From: UBA11574 sp964591175
Lineage (GTDB): Bacteria; Desulfobacterota; Desulfobacteria; Desulfobacterales; UBA11574
Assembly (NCBI GenBank): GCA_964591175.1
Contig: CAZQAF010000002.1
Coordinates: 34,937 to 98,936 of the forward strand
Reading direction: 5' to 3'
Length of the DNA: 64,000 nt
The translations under genes and the position numbers were made by a program. The notes under the pieces are model-generated. The model ran no database searches. It was not told the origin of the DNA and saw nothing but the letters and a program-made list of their open reading frames with translations. Of this stretch, positions 43,293-51,078 are shown one piece after another (position 1 is the stretch's first letter; each line of letters starts with the position of its first letter).

Positions 43293-44078
43293 TTATCCTT
43301 TAGATCCCAAACGAAGCCCACCATGAATAAAAAACACATCTCCAGCCAGCGCCTCGTTTCGGTAAAGTTCACCCGCCAAAGAAGCCACCTCCATCGGATC
43401 AACCAACCGTCCGATGGGAACATTGGCTAAAATCTTTTCCAGGGCCTTTTGATTCATTCCTTCAAGAATAGGGGTGGCCACATATCCCGGAGCGATGGCC
43501 ACGCAGCGGATTTTGTCCGCGAGACCCCGTCGAAAAAATTCCGCAGTGAGAACCTTGGGTATTACCGACATGGCTGCTTTGGATGAAGAATAGTTGATCT
43601 GGCCGGCGGTGCCCAATGAACCTGTGGAAGAAACCAGGCATATAAGCCCCTTACAGTTATGGTTGATCATACGTTCCACGCATTCACGAACGGTCAGAAA
43701 TACGCCTGTCAGATTAATATCGATAACCTTTTGAAATTGCTCCAGGGACATTTTCTTTGTGACTTTTCCGGTCTCCCGGTCAGGAGAAACCATCAGTCCA
43801 TCCATGATAATCCCGGCAAAGGGTGCCACAAAATTAATTTTACCAAATTTTTGGATGGCTGCATCCGCAAGCCTGGCACAATCGTCCTCTAGGGTCACAT
43901 TGCAGGGTACTATTGCAACGTCACCTTTTATTTCATGTTCCACCCTGGCCAAGGCTTCTTCGGCCACATCTCCTAACACAACCTTTCCGCCTTGTTGAAC
44001 CCAATATTTTGCAACAGCAAGGCCGATCCCGCTGGCACCGCCTGTAATCACCGCAACCGAATCTTTTATATCCAGCAT
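43293..44078 (-). CDS. SDR oxidoreductase, probable 3-hydroxyacyl-CoA dehydrogenase
   Basis: A 261-residue short-chain dehydrogenase. TGGASGIG is the cofactor loop, a Ser and YSSSK form the catalytic Ser-Tyr-Lys set, and the C terminus IHGGLRLGSKG is normal. The Asp in VVLGDVAEE after strand 2 favours NAD(H) over NADP(H). Closest in feel to HSD10/3-hydroxyacyl-CoA dehydrogenases; next to the thiolase it could supply or consume 3-hydroxybutyryl-CoA. GGAGGAG precedes the ATG. PhaB function is inferred from context only. Confidence 0.85.
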   Translation of the reverse strand: MLDIKDSVAVITGGASGIGLAVAKYWVQQGGKVVLGDVAEEALARVEHEIKGDVAIVPCNVTLEDDCARLADAAIQKFGKINFVAPFAGIIMDGLMVSPDRETGKVTKKMSLEQFQKVIDINLTGVFLTVRECVERMINHNCKGLICLVSSTGSLGTAGQINYSSSKAAMSVIPKVLTAEFFRRGLADKIRCVAIAPGYVATPILEGMNQKALEKILANVPIGRLVDPMEVASLAGELYRNEALAGDVFFIHGGLRLGSKG

Positions 44079-44170
44079 TGCATCTCCTCCTTGGAATTAA
44101 TCATGAATTTTTATTGGTTATATAAAATTTGAAGGATTTGATTTCCATCGAGTTTTGACTCGATTAGACG

Positions 44171-44270
44171 TTATATCCTTTCCAACAATTGTCGCCATGC
44201 CCCGAACACCAGCGTTGCAAAAAATGTAAACCCCAGGGGCATGATCACTTCTTATCATTTCATTTATCAA
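44171..44270 (-). pseudogene. Remnant of a second thiolase 3' end
   Basis: About 100 bases whose minus-strand translation is NEMIRSDHAPGVYIFCNAG then VRGMATIVGKDI. This aligns with the C terminus of the intact thiolase nearby (NEMVRNDHALGLATLCIGGG then QGMATVLERI). Only the last 32 residues survive, with many substitutions and no start. It sits upstream of the SDR gene, so a duplicated thiolase once lay here and has been deleted, perhaps when the neighbouring tRNA-Leu locus was rearranged. Confidence 0.75.
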
Positions 44271-44505
44271 AATCCAACAAAGAAAAATCTTTGTTTATGG
44301 GAAGCAAACAAAACCGACGCGAGAAACTTGTTAAGCTGCAAAAGGGCCCTGCAATGACAATAGCAGTTTGACACCAGCGGATGTATGACATAAGCGGAAC
44401 TTGCGAAAAATTATCATGGGGGGTCGTGATTTTTTCATATCCTGTTTTGCAACGAATTCTATTTTATTGACAACACGGATGGGTTTCGGGTAATAGGTGG
44501 GTCAT

Positions 44506-44592
44506 GCCGGAGTGGTGAAACTGGTAGACGCACGGGACTCAAAATCCCGCGGGGGCAACCCCATGTCGGTTCGATTCCGACCTCCGGCACCA
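44506..44592 (+). tRNA. tRNA-Leu (anticodon CAA)
   Basis: An 87-base class II tRNA. Acceptor GCCGGAG/CTCCGGC, anticodon stem CGGGA/TCCCG with loop CTCAAAA (anticodon CAA, decoding UUG), long variable arm GCGGGGGCAACCCCATG-like, T loop TTCGATT and encoded CCA. A terminator follows at 44603. A degraded copy of its 3' 54 bases occurs at 49677-49730, marking it as a probable integration site. Confidence 0.97.
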
Positions 44593-44602
44593 GGGGAATA
44601 AG

Positions 44603-44638
44603 GGGTTTAGAAGCCGGGAGTCTTCTAAGCCCTTTTTT
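44603..44638 (+). terminator. Intrinsic terminator after tRNA-Leu
   Basis: GGGTTTAGAAG/CTTCTAAGCCC stem with an eight-base loop, then TTTTTT. It ends the tRNA-Leu transcript. Confidence 0.9.
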
Positions 44639-44751
44639 ATTGGTGATTTATGAAGGAGTATTGTTGGAATTCATTATCATTCTTAGCTTTGTCATGATAT
44701 TAACTAACAGCTTTTTCGTTAAAGTTGTGAAATGTGCCCGCTATGGAATAA

Positions 44752-45086
44752 CCTCTTGCCGCTTTTGTAGATGCGTTTCATAAAGCCCCTCGCTTTCTCT
44801 CTGAGTATAATTTACGGGCAGGTGCCAAGGATGCCCTTTTCAGCCGATTATTTGCATTGAACCCTGCACGTTGGGCATATCAGCGGATAGACCTTATATC
44901 TTCTTTAAAAGTTTTAATCAGGTTGAAATTTACAATACGTTTACGATGTGGTACTATCCGCATCTTGCACAAGATAATGTCATTGCAGGTTTTACATACC
45001 ACATCCATAAAAGCATCCGGCCTGTTTCTTGGTTTCAACTTGCCGAAATAATGTACATTATCCGTATGGGCCGGATCAGGCGTTAA
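44752..45086 (+). pseudogene. Frameshifted remnant of an unknown gene
   Basis: Two frames each give protein-like sequence that would join end to end. The first (about 44752-44895) reads AFVDAFHKAPRFLSEYNLRA then ALFSRLFALNPARWAYQRID. The second (about 44890-45086) reads EIYNTFTMWYYPHLAQDNVI then AGFTYHIHKSIRPVSWFQLA. Neither frame alone has a ribosome-binding site or a sensible whole. The best reading is a broken gene with a frameshift near 44890; no family is recognised. The rest of 44639-45204 shows nothing convincing. Confidence 0.5.
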
Positions 45087-45204
45087 ACATGAATCAACGC
45101 AAGGTTTGCCGGATGATAAGTTGAGGAATATCCCAGTCGAAAAATAGTAACTATCCCGATTCGGGGTTCAATAGCGTAGTCGAAATAATAGAGTTTGAAG
45201 AAAA

Positions 45205-46281
45205 ATGAGTGATTTTTCAGAAAAGATGACGGACATTCTCAACTATGGCGCTTTAAATCTTGCCATGGCCATTGGATACCGGAACCGGATATTCGATATT
45301 CTTGAAGATTTGAATCAGCCGGTGACGATTAAAGAAATTGCAGCGGCATCAGCGCTGAGCGAACGATACATCGGGGAATGGCTGGGGATCATGGTGACGG
45401 GCAAAATTATTGAATTATCCAGGTCCCCGGATGGGGAAAACATCTATTTTTTACCGCCCGAACATGCCGCATTTCTGACCCGCAGGTCCGGAAACAACAA
45501 TCTGGGCGTTTATACCCAGGAAATTCCTTTGCTGACAACGTGTGCCATGGCGTCTGTGAACAAAGGCTTTAAAACAGGAGATGGCATTTCCTTCTCGCAG
45601 TATCCTGATTTTCAGCAATTCATGGCGGAACTGGCCAATGCAAAACACAAAAAGGTGCTGATTCAGGAATTTCTGCCATCGGTTGAAAACGGAAAACTGT
45701 TCGGGCGTCTTACCAGCGGAATAAGGGTATGTGACCTTGGCTGCGGTCAGGGCGTCGCCTTGAATCTCATGGCCCGGGCATTTCCGAAAAGCACATTTGT
45801 CGGAATTGACAATCACGAAGAAGCGGTTCGTACGGGCAGGGCCGAGGCCCGGGAAATGGGGCTTTCCAATATCGTATACAAAGAGATTGATGCCTCAAAA
45901 ATTTACGGGAGCAAAAAATTTTCCAGACAGTTTGATTACATCTGTGCCTTTGATTCCATCCATGATCAGAGCCACCCTTTGGAAGTGTTGCAGGGAATTC
46001 GATATATGCTGGCCCCCGGAGGTGTTTTTTCCATGATTGATATAAAAGCCTTTTCAAATCCGGCAGATAATATGGACCATCCCCTTGGCGCTTTTTTATA
46101 TACGGTGAGCCTGATGCACTGCATGCCGGTTGGGCTGAATGATAACGGAACCGGGCTCGGCATGATGTGGGGACGGGAAAAAGCCGAAGCCATGCTGCGA
46201 GCAGCCGGATTTGAGCATATTGAAATCATAGAGATGGAACATGACCCCTTCAATCTCCATTACTTTTGCCGGGTTCCATGA
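45205..46281 (+). CDS. SAM-dependent methyltransferase with winged-helix N domain
   Basis: A 358-residue protein. Residues 1-80 form a winged-helix dimerisation-like domain (IFDILEDLNQPVTIKEIAA, ERYIGEWLGIMV), and residues 165-350 a class I methyltransferase. SAM motif: VCDLGCGQGVAL (about 174-185), then FVGIDNHEEAV and YICAFDSIHD. This order (winged helix then methyltransferase) is shared with Rv2258c-like and plant-type O-methyltransferases and acts on small molecules. It lies in the tRNA-Leu island, just ahead of a second methyltransferase. Confidence 0.82.
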   Translation: MSDFSEKMTDILNYGALNLAMAIGYRNRIFDILEDLNQPVTIKEIAAASALSERYIGEWLGIMVTGKIIELSRSPDGENIYFLPPEHAAFLTRRSGNNNLGVYTQEIPLLTTCAMASVNKGFKTGDGISFSQYPDFQQFMAELANAKHKKVLIQEFLPSVENGKLFGRLTSGIRVCDLGCGQGVALNLMARAFPKSTFVGIDNHEEAVRTGRAEAREMGLSNIVYKEIDASKIYGSKKFSRQFDYICAFDSIHDQSHPLEVLQGIRYMLAPGGVFSMIDIKAFSNPADNMDHPLGAFLYTVSLMHCMPVGLNDNGTGLGMMWGREKAEAMLRAAGFEHIEIIEMEHDPFNLHYFCRVP

Positions 46282-46339
46282 TGATAATATTGCGATAGCT
46301 GTTCATTTTTTTTTAGGAAAGAATAACAAAGGATTGAAT

Positions 46340-47284
46340 ATGAAGAAATGGTTAACAGAAATACTGATCTGCCCGGAATGTGTCAGGGATGAAATTCCCC
46401 TGGATCTGGAGATTAAAACAGAACAGGAAGATGATGTGATAGAAGGAAAACTGTCCTGCACTGCCTGCGGCAGAAGTTATTCCATACACAAAGGCGTGGC
46501 CGTTGTTTTACCGGATCGGTCAATGTCTGTGATATCTACGACTTCGGGATACAATTCAAAGAGCATGCTGTCCTCTTATTTATGGAGTCATTTCTGTGAT
46601 TTTTTAAAAGATCCGGATGCGACCGATGCGTACCGGATATGGTCGTCTTTTTTCAGTAAGTCAGATGGTTATGCCCTAGATATCGGGTGCTCTGTCGGGC
46701 GACTGTCATTTGAGTTGAGTAAAACACATTCCCATGTGATCGGAATTGATACATCCATCTCTTTTATTGAAAAAGCGCGGGAACTGCTGCGGAGCAAAAG
46801 ACTGGCATTTGACCTGATCATAGAAGGGTTTATTACCGAAAAGCGTTCATGTGATTTTGATAGCGCCTTTAATTATGACCACGTCGATTTTATCGTTGCC
46901 GATGCATTGGCCATCCCGTTTCCCCGAAGCTTTTTTTCAACGGTTACGTCGATTAATATATTGGAAAAAGTGTCCTCTCCCTTAAAGCATTTAGTGGATA
47001 TCAACCGGGTGTTAAAAGAAAAAAAATCCATGTTTGTGTTTTCGGATCCATTTTCCTGGGATGAATCGGTGTCGGATCCTGAGCTTTGGTTAAGCGGCGG
47101 TTTAAACGGCAATGGGAATCGCCGGGGCATCGACAGCATCAGCAACTATTTTTTAGGTAAAGACAAGATATTTAATCCGCCTTTAAAAATACTGGATAAA
47201 GGCAATGTCCCGTGGAAAATACGTAAAACAGAAAATCTGTGGGAGCATATCAATTCACAATTTATTGTGGGTGCACGGCAATAG
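46340..47284 (+). CDS. Methyltransferase with Trm112-like zinc ribbon
   Basis: A 314-residue protein. The N terminus (residues 1-60) is a Trm112/UPF0434-like zinc ribbon: ICPECVRDE and LSCTACGRSYSIHKGVAVVLPD. A class I methyltransferase follows, with ALDIGCSVGRLSFELS as the SAM loop and VDFIVADALAIPF. Start: ATG at 46340 with AAAGGA ahead; the frame extends upstream into the previous gene. It is 12 bases from the molybdoenzyme gene, so they are cotranscribed. Confidence 0.8.
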   Translation: MKKWLTEILICPECVRDEIPLDLEIKTEQEDDVIEGKLSCTACGRSYSIHKGVAVVLPDRSMSVISTTSGYNSKSMLSSYLWSHFCDFLKDPDATDAYRIWSSFFSKSDGYALDIGCSVGRLSFELSKTHSHVIGIDTSISFIEKARELLRSKRLAFDLIIEGFITEKRSCDFDSAFNYDHVDFIVADALAIPFPRSFFSTVTSINILEKVSSPLKHLVDINRVLKEKKSMFVFSDPFSWDESVSDPELWLSGGLNGNGNRRGIDSISNYFLGKDKIFNPPLKILDKGNVPWKIRKTENLWEHINSQFIVGARQ

Positions 47285-47296
47285 GGGGGTGTCATT

Positions 47297-49504
47297 TTGG
47301 CTGAAAAACAGGGTATCTGCGGCCTGTGCTTTCACAGCCCGGGTTGTGGCGTTATCGTACATTTCGATGAAGAAGATAAAATAGACCGTCTGGAACCGGA
47401 TCCGGATGCGCCTGTGGGCAATATATTGTGCCCCATGGCAGACAGTGTCAAAGAAATTATTTATTCGGAAAGACGGTTGAAACATCCCTTAAAAAGAGTC
47501 GGCCCAAAGGGAACATATGAATTTGAAAACATTTCCTGGGATGCGGCTTTTGACATAATTGTAAATAAAATAACCATATTAAAGGAAATGTATGGTGCGG
47601 AGACCGTCGGCTTTTACGCGGGAACCGGCTCATATGAAAGATCTTTCAAAGATGTCTATCAATTGCAGGGATCGGAAATCTATCTGGCGTCCAGTATCTT
47701 GTTCCCCTTTGGTTCTCCCAATTCATTTGGTGTCGGGGCTCCGTGTTATACCTCCCTGGGTGTTTTGGCCCCGAAGCTCACCATGGGATGTCTGCATATC
47801 GATATGTTTTCCGATGTGGATAATTCCGATCTGATCCTGGTGTGGGGTACAGATCCCTCGAGGTCTACACCGCCCGAGATGTTTGAACGTTTAAAAGTCG
47901 CTTCGGAAGAAGGTGCCGAAATCATCGTCATCGATCCCAGAAAAATAAAAGCCGCCGAGCTGGAGGGCAGTGAATGGATTGCCATCCGGCCGGGTTCGGA
48001 TGGGGCGCTGGCTCTGGGGCTGTCTCACATTCTTATAAGAGACGGTCTTTACGATGAACAATTTGTTGAAGCCTGGACATTGGGCTTTGACGAGTTTTCA
48101 GCGTATGTCAAAGATTTTACGCCGGAATATGTATCCGCTGTTACCGGAATCGATGAGAGCCGAATTGAGCGTTTAGCGAAAAGCATTTTCGATGCGGAAG
48201 GGGCTTCCTATGTGATGTATACAGGCCTGGAGTACACGAAAAGCGGCGTCCAGAACATCCGTGCGGTAATGGTATTATGGGCATTGGCCGGCCAATTGGA
48301 TGTGGAAGGCGGACGGTGTTTTTTGCGAAGAGAAAATCGGATCTCGTTAAATCAACGCAAACAAATTAAAACCCCGGGTTTTGAAAAATCCATCGGCAAT
48401 GGAAAGTTCCCGGTTTACGCACTGTATTGCGGCGGAGAACCCCATGCAAGCTTACTGCCCAAATCTATTATCGATGGGGATCCTTACAAAATCCGAGCGC
48501 TGCTTGTTTACGGGGCGTCACTGATCACTTCCTGGCCGAATCCCGCGCTTTGGCGAAAAGCATTGGGTGAACTGGATTTTCTAGTCACCATGGATTTACA
48601 GTTAACCGCAGACGCCGCCTATTCGGATATCGTATTGCCGGCGACAACCGCATTCGAACAGGCGTCCTACTGTTATTATGGGTGTTCATTTCGACTGAGG
48701 GAAAAGATGATTGAACCGGTTGGTGAAGGCAAACCCGGTTTTCAGATTCTGGCGGAACTGGCCAGACGCCTTGGATATGGGCACTTGTATCCGCAGAATC
48801 AGGAAGAACTGCTGGAATATATATTGTGTGATTCCGGGTTTACGGTGGAAGATTTAATGAACGCCGACCGGCATGTGCTCAAAAACTGCGGAACGCCTAT
48901 GGAATATCGGAAATGGGAAAAAGGCCTGTTGCGAAAAGACGGCAAACCCGGATTTGAAACCCCGTCCGGAAAATTTGAAATTAAATCCATTGTTCTGGAA
49001 CAATACGGATACAGCGGCATCCCGAAATATGAAGAATCTGTGGAAACATCCATCAGCAACCCGAACCTGGCCAAACAATATCCATTGATTTTAGGAACCG
49101 GCCCGTTTAAGCCGGATATGAAATCATGTTTGCGCGCCATACCGAGTTTTATTGAAAGATACCCGTATCCGGTGGTTGAAATGAATGAAAAAGACGCCCG
49201 GGAACGCGGAATCAAGACCGGCGACCGGGTCAGTATTAAAACCGCCCGGGGTTCAGTGCTGATGAGAGCGTATGTTACCGAAAAAATAATGAAAGGTTTT
49301 GTTTATGCGCCGGTGGGCGGCGGTGGTCCGCTGGGCACGGATGAATGGAAACAGGCCAATGTGAATGTGTTGGCAGACATGGAACAGTTTGATGAAATAT
49401 CAGGATTTCCGGTTTACAAAACGTTGTTGTGTCAAATAAAAAAAAAGAAAAGAAACCGCAAAGGAATCGCGGCTCAGGATCCGACCTTGGGTTGCGGGGG
49501 ATGA
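47297..49504 (+). CDS. Molybdopterin-dependent oxidoreductase (DMSO reductase superfamily)
   Basis: A 735-residue enzyme starting at TTG with a perfect GGGGGG tract ahead. Four Cys (8, 11, 17, 45) fit a [4Fe-4S] site, and GSPNSFGVGAPCYTS places Cys150 as a likely Mo or W ligand. VWGTDPSRSTP, IVIDPR and a C-terminal molydopterin dinucleotide-binding domain (ILGTGPFKPDMKSC onward) complete the fold. There is no Tat signal, so it is cytoplasmic, and no electron-transfer or chaperone partner is adjacent. Single-subunit cytoplasmic members include acetylene hydratase and transhydroxylase-type enzymes. Substrate unknown. It is cotranscribed with two methyltransferases. Confidence 0.85.
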   Translation: MAEKQGICGLCFHSPGCGVIVHFDEEDKIDRLEPDPDAPVGNILCPMADSVKEIIYSERRLKHPLKRVGPKGTYEFENISWDAAFDIIVNKITILKEMYGAETVGFYAGTGSYERSFKDVYQLQGSEIYLASSILFPFGSPNSFGVGAPCYTSLGVLAPKLTMGCLHIDMFSDVDNSDLILVWGTDPSRSTPPEMFERLKVASEEGAEIIVIDPRKIKAAELEGSEWIAIRPGSDGALALGLSHILIRDGLYDEQFVEAWTLGFDEFSAYVKDFTPEYVSAVTGIDESRIERLAKSIFDAEGASYVMYTGLEYTKSGVQNIRAVMVLWALAGQLDVEGGRCFLRRENRISLNQRKQIKTPGFEKSIGNGKFPVYALYCGGEPHASLLPKSIIDGDPYKIRALLVYGASLITSWPNPALWRKALGELDFLVTMDLQLTADAAYSDIVLPATTAFEQASYCYYGCSFRLREKMIEPVGEGKPGFQILAELARRLGYGHLYPQNQEELLEYILCDSGFTVEDLMNADRHVLKNCGTPMEYRKWEKGLLRKDGKPGFETPSGKFEIKSIVLEQYGYSGIPKYEESVETSISNPNLAKQYPLILGTGPFKPDMKSCLRAIPSFIERYPYPVVEMNEKDARERGIKTGDRVSIKTARGSVLMRAYVTEKIMKGFVYAPVGGGGPLGTDEWKQANVNVLADMEQFDEISGFPVYKTLLCQIKKKKRNRKGIAAQDPTLGCGG

Positions 49505-49676
49505 TTGCAGGGCAGGATTCACGCGCTGGAGTGGCTCGCCGCCCCTGCGCGACATCGCGAACTTGAGCCAGATGCCTACTGCTAAAGAAGCGTTTGAATT
49601 CGAAGCGGCCTGATAAAATCCAGACAAAATGTAGATATTTGATATCACTGGCTTTATCGTTATGACCATTATTGGT

Positions 49677-49730
49677 CTCAACATCCCGCGGGGGCACCCC
49701 CCTGTCGGTTCGATTCCGACCTCCGCACCA
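49677..49730 (+). repeat. tRNA-Leu 3' fragment (putative att site)
   Basis: 54 bases matching 44538-44592, the 3' part of tRNA-Leu(CAA), from the anticodon loop to CCA. It has three substitutions and one lost G in the acceptor strand. The 5' part of a tRNA is absent. This is the usual trace of site-specific integration at a tRNA gene: the full tRNA on one side, the duplicated 3' end on the other. Confidence 0.8.
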
Positions 49731-49784
49731 TTAACCAACAAGGGGTAGAAGACCATGCGTCCACTAAACCTGCTTTTTTGATTT

Positions 49785-49813
49785 GCCCCGGCGGCAGCAG
49801 CCAGGGGCTTTTT
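49785..49813 (+). terminator. Terminator-like hairpin at island edge
   Basis: GCCCC/GGGGC with an inner GGC/GCC pairing, then TTTTT. It lies 55 bases past the tRNA fragment. The rest of 49505-50019 shows no gene I can support. Confidence 0.55.
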
Positions 49814-50019
49814 ATGTAAATTACTTCATATTTTGTTAGGTGCTTTACACCATAATCCGCTGTCCCCCGTGACGACAAATCGCTGCCCTACCGACCCGGA
49901 ATTAACATAACGATTTAAAATTATACAAATTATAATGCAATCGCTTTGCTTTTTCTCTTTTTGCACGCTTTTTGCAGCTTCGGAGAAGCATTAGCAATTT
50001 TTTATAAAGGAGATTATTT

Positions 50020-50091
50020 ATGTTCAGTCGGATTCTTTTAACCATCAGCATGGCATTGATCGTGACCAGTTATTGGCTAACGTTTCTTTAG
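50020..50091 (+). CDS. 23-residue membrane peptide 1
   Basis: A tiny frame, MFSRILLTISMALIVTSYWL and three more residues, preceded by AAAGGAGATTATTT, a perfect ribosome-binding site. It is a single hydrophobic helix with one Arg at the N-terminal edge. It is followed 11 bases later by a second frame of the same kind. Such peptides often serve as small subunits of membrane complexes or as toxins; no partner is adjacent. Confidence 0.6.
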   Translation: MFSRILLTISMALIVTSYWLTFL

Positions 50092-50102
50092 AGGGAAAAG
50101 TC

Positions 50103-50180
50103 ATGCTGATGGGTATCATTTTAGGTATTACATTTTCGTACATTGCCGTGATTTTTTGTCTGAATCAAATGTTCAAATAG
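50103..50180 (+). CDS. 25-residue membrane peptide 2
   Basis: A tiny frame, MLMGIILGITFSYIAVIFCL and five more residues, with GAGGGAAAAGTC ahead. Again it is a single hydrophobic helix, ending NQMFK. With the previous peptide it forms a two-gene unit of small membrane proteins. It is too short to assign. The pairing and the clean ribosome-binding site of the first make both more believable. Confidence 0.5.
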   Translation: MLMGIILGITFSYIAVIFCLNQMFK

Positions 50181-50184
50181 CGGG

Positions 50185-50203
50185 TTGGCATTGTTACGGC
50201 AAA
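50185..50203 (+). promoter_or_regulatory. Candidate sigma-54 promoter
   Basis: TTGGCATTGTTACGGCAAA has GG and GC exactly ten bases apart, as in -24/-12 promoters. It lies just after the second tiny peptide and about 90 bases before a strong terminator, so a transcript from here would be a short RNA. Confidence 0.35.
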
Positions 50204-50293
50204 CCACCCCTTGACATGGCACAATGGGGCATTATTTTTGCCTTTAAATTAGGTAAGTACCTATATCGTACTGCCTATTTTGCCTCCCCCGAA

Positions 50294-50332
50294 GGCTCCC
50301 GGTTTTCATCGCCGGGAGCCTTTTTATTTTTT
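50294..50332 (+). terminator. Strong intrinsic terminator
   Basis: GGCTCCCGG/CCGGGAGCC with a nine-base loop and then TTTTTATTTTTT. It ends the tiny-peptide transcript or a short RNA. The rest of 50181-50520 holds nothing else I can support; the 87-codon frame across it runs through the terminator. Confidence 0.9.
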
Positions 50333-50520
50333 GAGCACCCTGCGGAAATTGAGCAATCCCGCCATTGCGTCATCCGTTTACGGATGGGCATAAGCAAACA
50401 ATTGTCTATAAAGATATAAATATGATATGTGGAAGTTGTTATTTATGCCTAAAATGATATTGGCCGGATTGAGATGGGGTTGCAATAGCTTAAAATTCGA
50501 TGAGAAACAGTTGACAGGAT

Positions 50521-51078
50521 ATGCGATCCAAAAAGATACAAATAAAAGAAGTCGGAAATGTTTTGCTTGAAAGAAGCTGCCGGGCCAGGCATATAAGCCT
50601 GTCTATCCGTCCGTTCAGGGGAGTGCGGGTGGCTGTTCCGCGAAGCCAGTCTTTTGCCGCGGCCGAAAAATTTGCCCGATCAAAAACCGATTGGATAAAA
50701 AAGCATCTTAAGAAAATGGCTGCCATTGAGGAACAGACAGCGGCACTAAAAGAAGGCCAACCCATAGACAAGGAAACGGCTGAAAAGCGCCTGGTGAATC
50801 GGCTCGATGAACTTTGCAAGCAAGATGGCTTTTGTTACAACAGGGTTTTTGTGAAAAACCAAAAAACCCGATGGGGAAGCTGCTCGGCTAAAAACAACAT
50901 CAACCTGAACGTGAACCTGGTGAGACTACCCGATGAATTGATCGATTACGTCTTATTCCACGAACTGGTCCACACAAAAATCAAGGATCACAGCCAAATG
51001 TTTTGGCAAGAGTTGAGCCGATTTGTAAAGGACCCGAAAAGCCTCGATAAAAAGCTTCGGCGATATACGTTGGGCTAA
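50521..51078 (+). CDS. YgjP-like (M48-related) metallopeptidase domain protein
   Basis: A 185-residue protein of the YgjP/WLM group of predicted zinc metallopeptidases. RWGSCSAKNNINLN is the family signature and VLFHELVHTKIKDHSQMFW supplies HExxH plus the third His. It lacks a membrane segment or signal peptide. Family members are often encoded near restriction systems, but none is seen here. It overlaps the convergent AAA ATPase gene by 4 bases. Confidence 0.88.
   Translation: MRSKKIQIKEVGNVLLERSCRARHISLSIRPFRGVRVAVPRSQSFAAAEKFARSKTDWIKKHLKKMAAIEEQTAALKEGQPIDKETAEKRLVNRLDELCKQDGFCYNRVFVKNQKTRWGSCSAKNNINLNVNLVRLPDELIDYVLFHELVHTKIKDHSQMFWQELSRFVKDPKSLDKKLRRYTLG

Noticed and set aside
50156..50419. 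An 87-codon plus-strand frame
   Set aside because: It runs straight through a strong intrinsic terminator, has no ribosome-binding site and overlaps the second tiny peptide; codon pattern is not gene-like.
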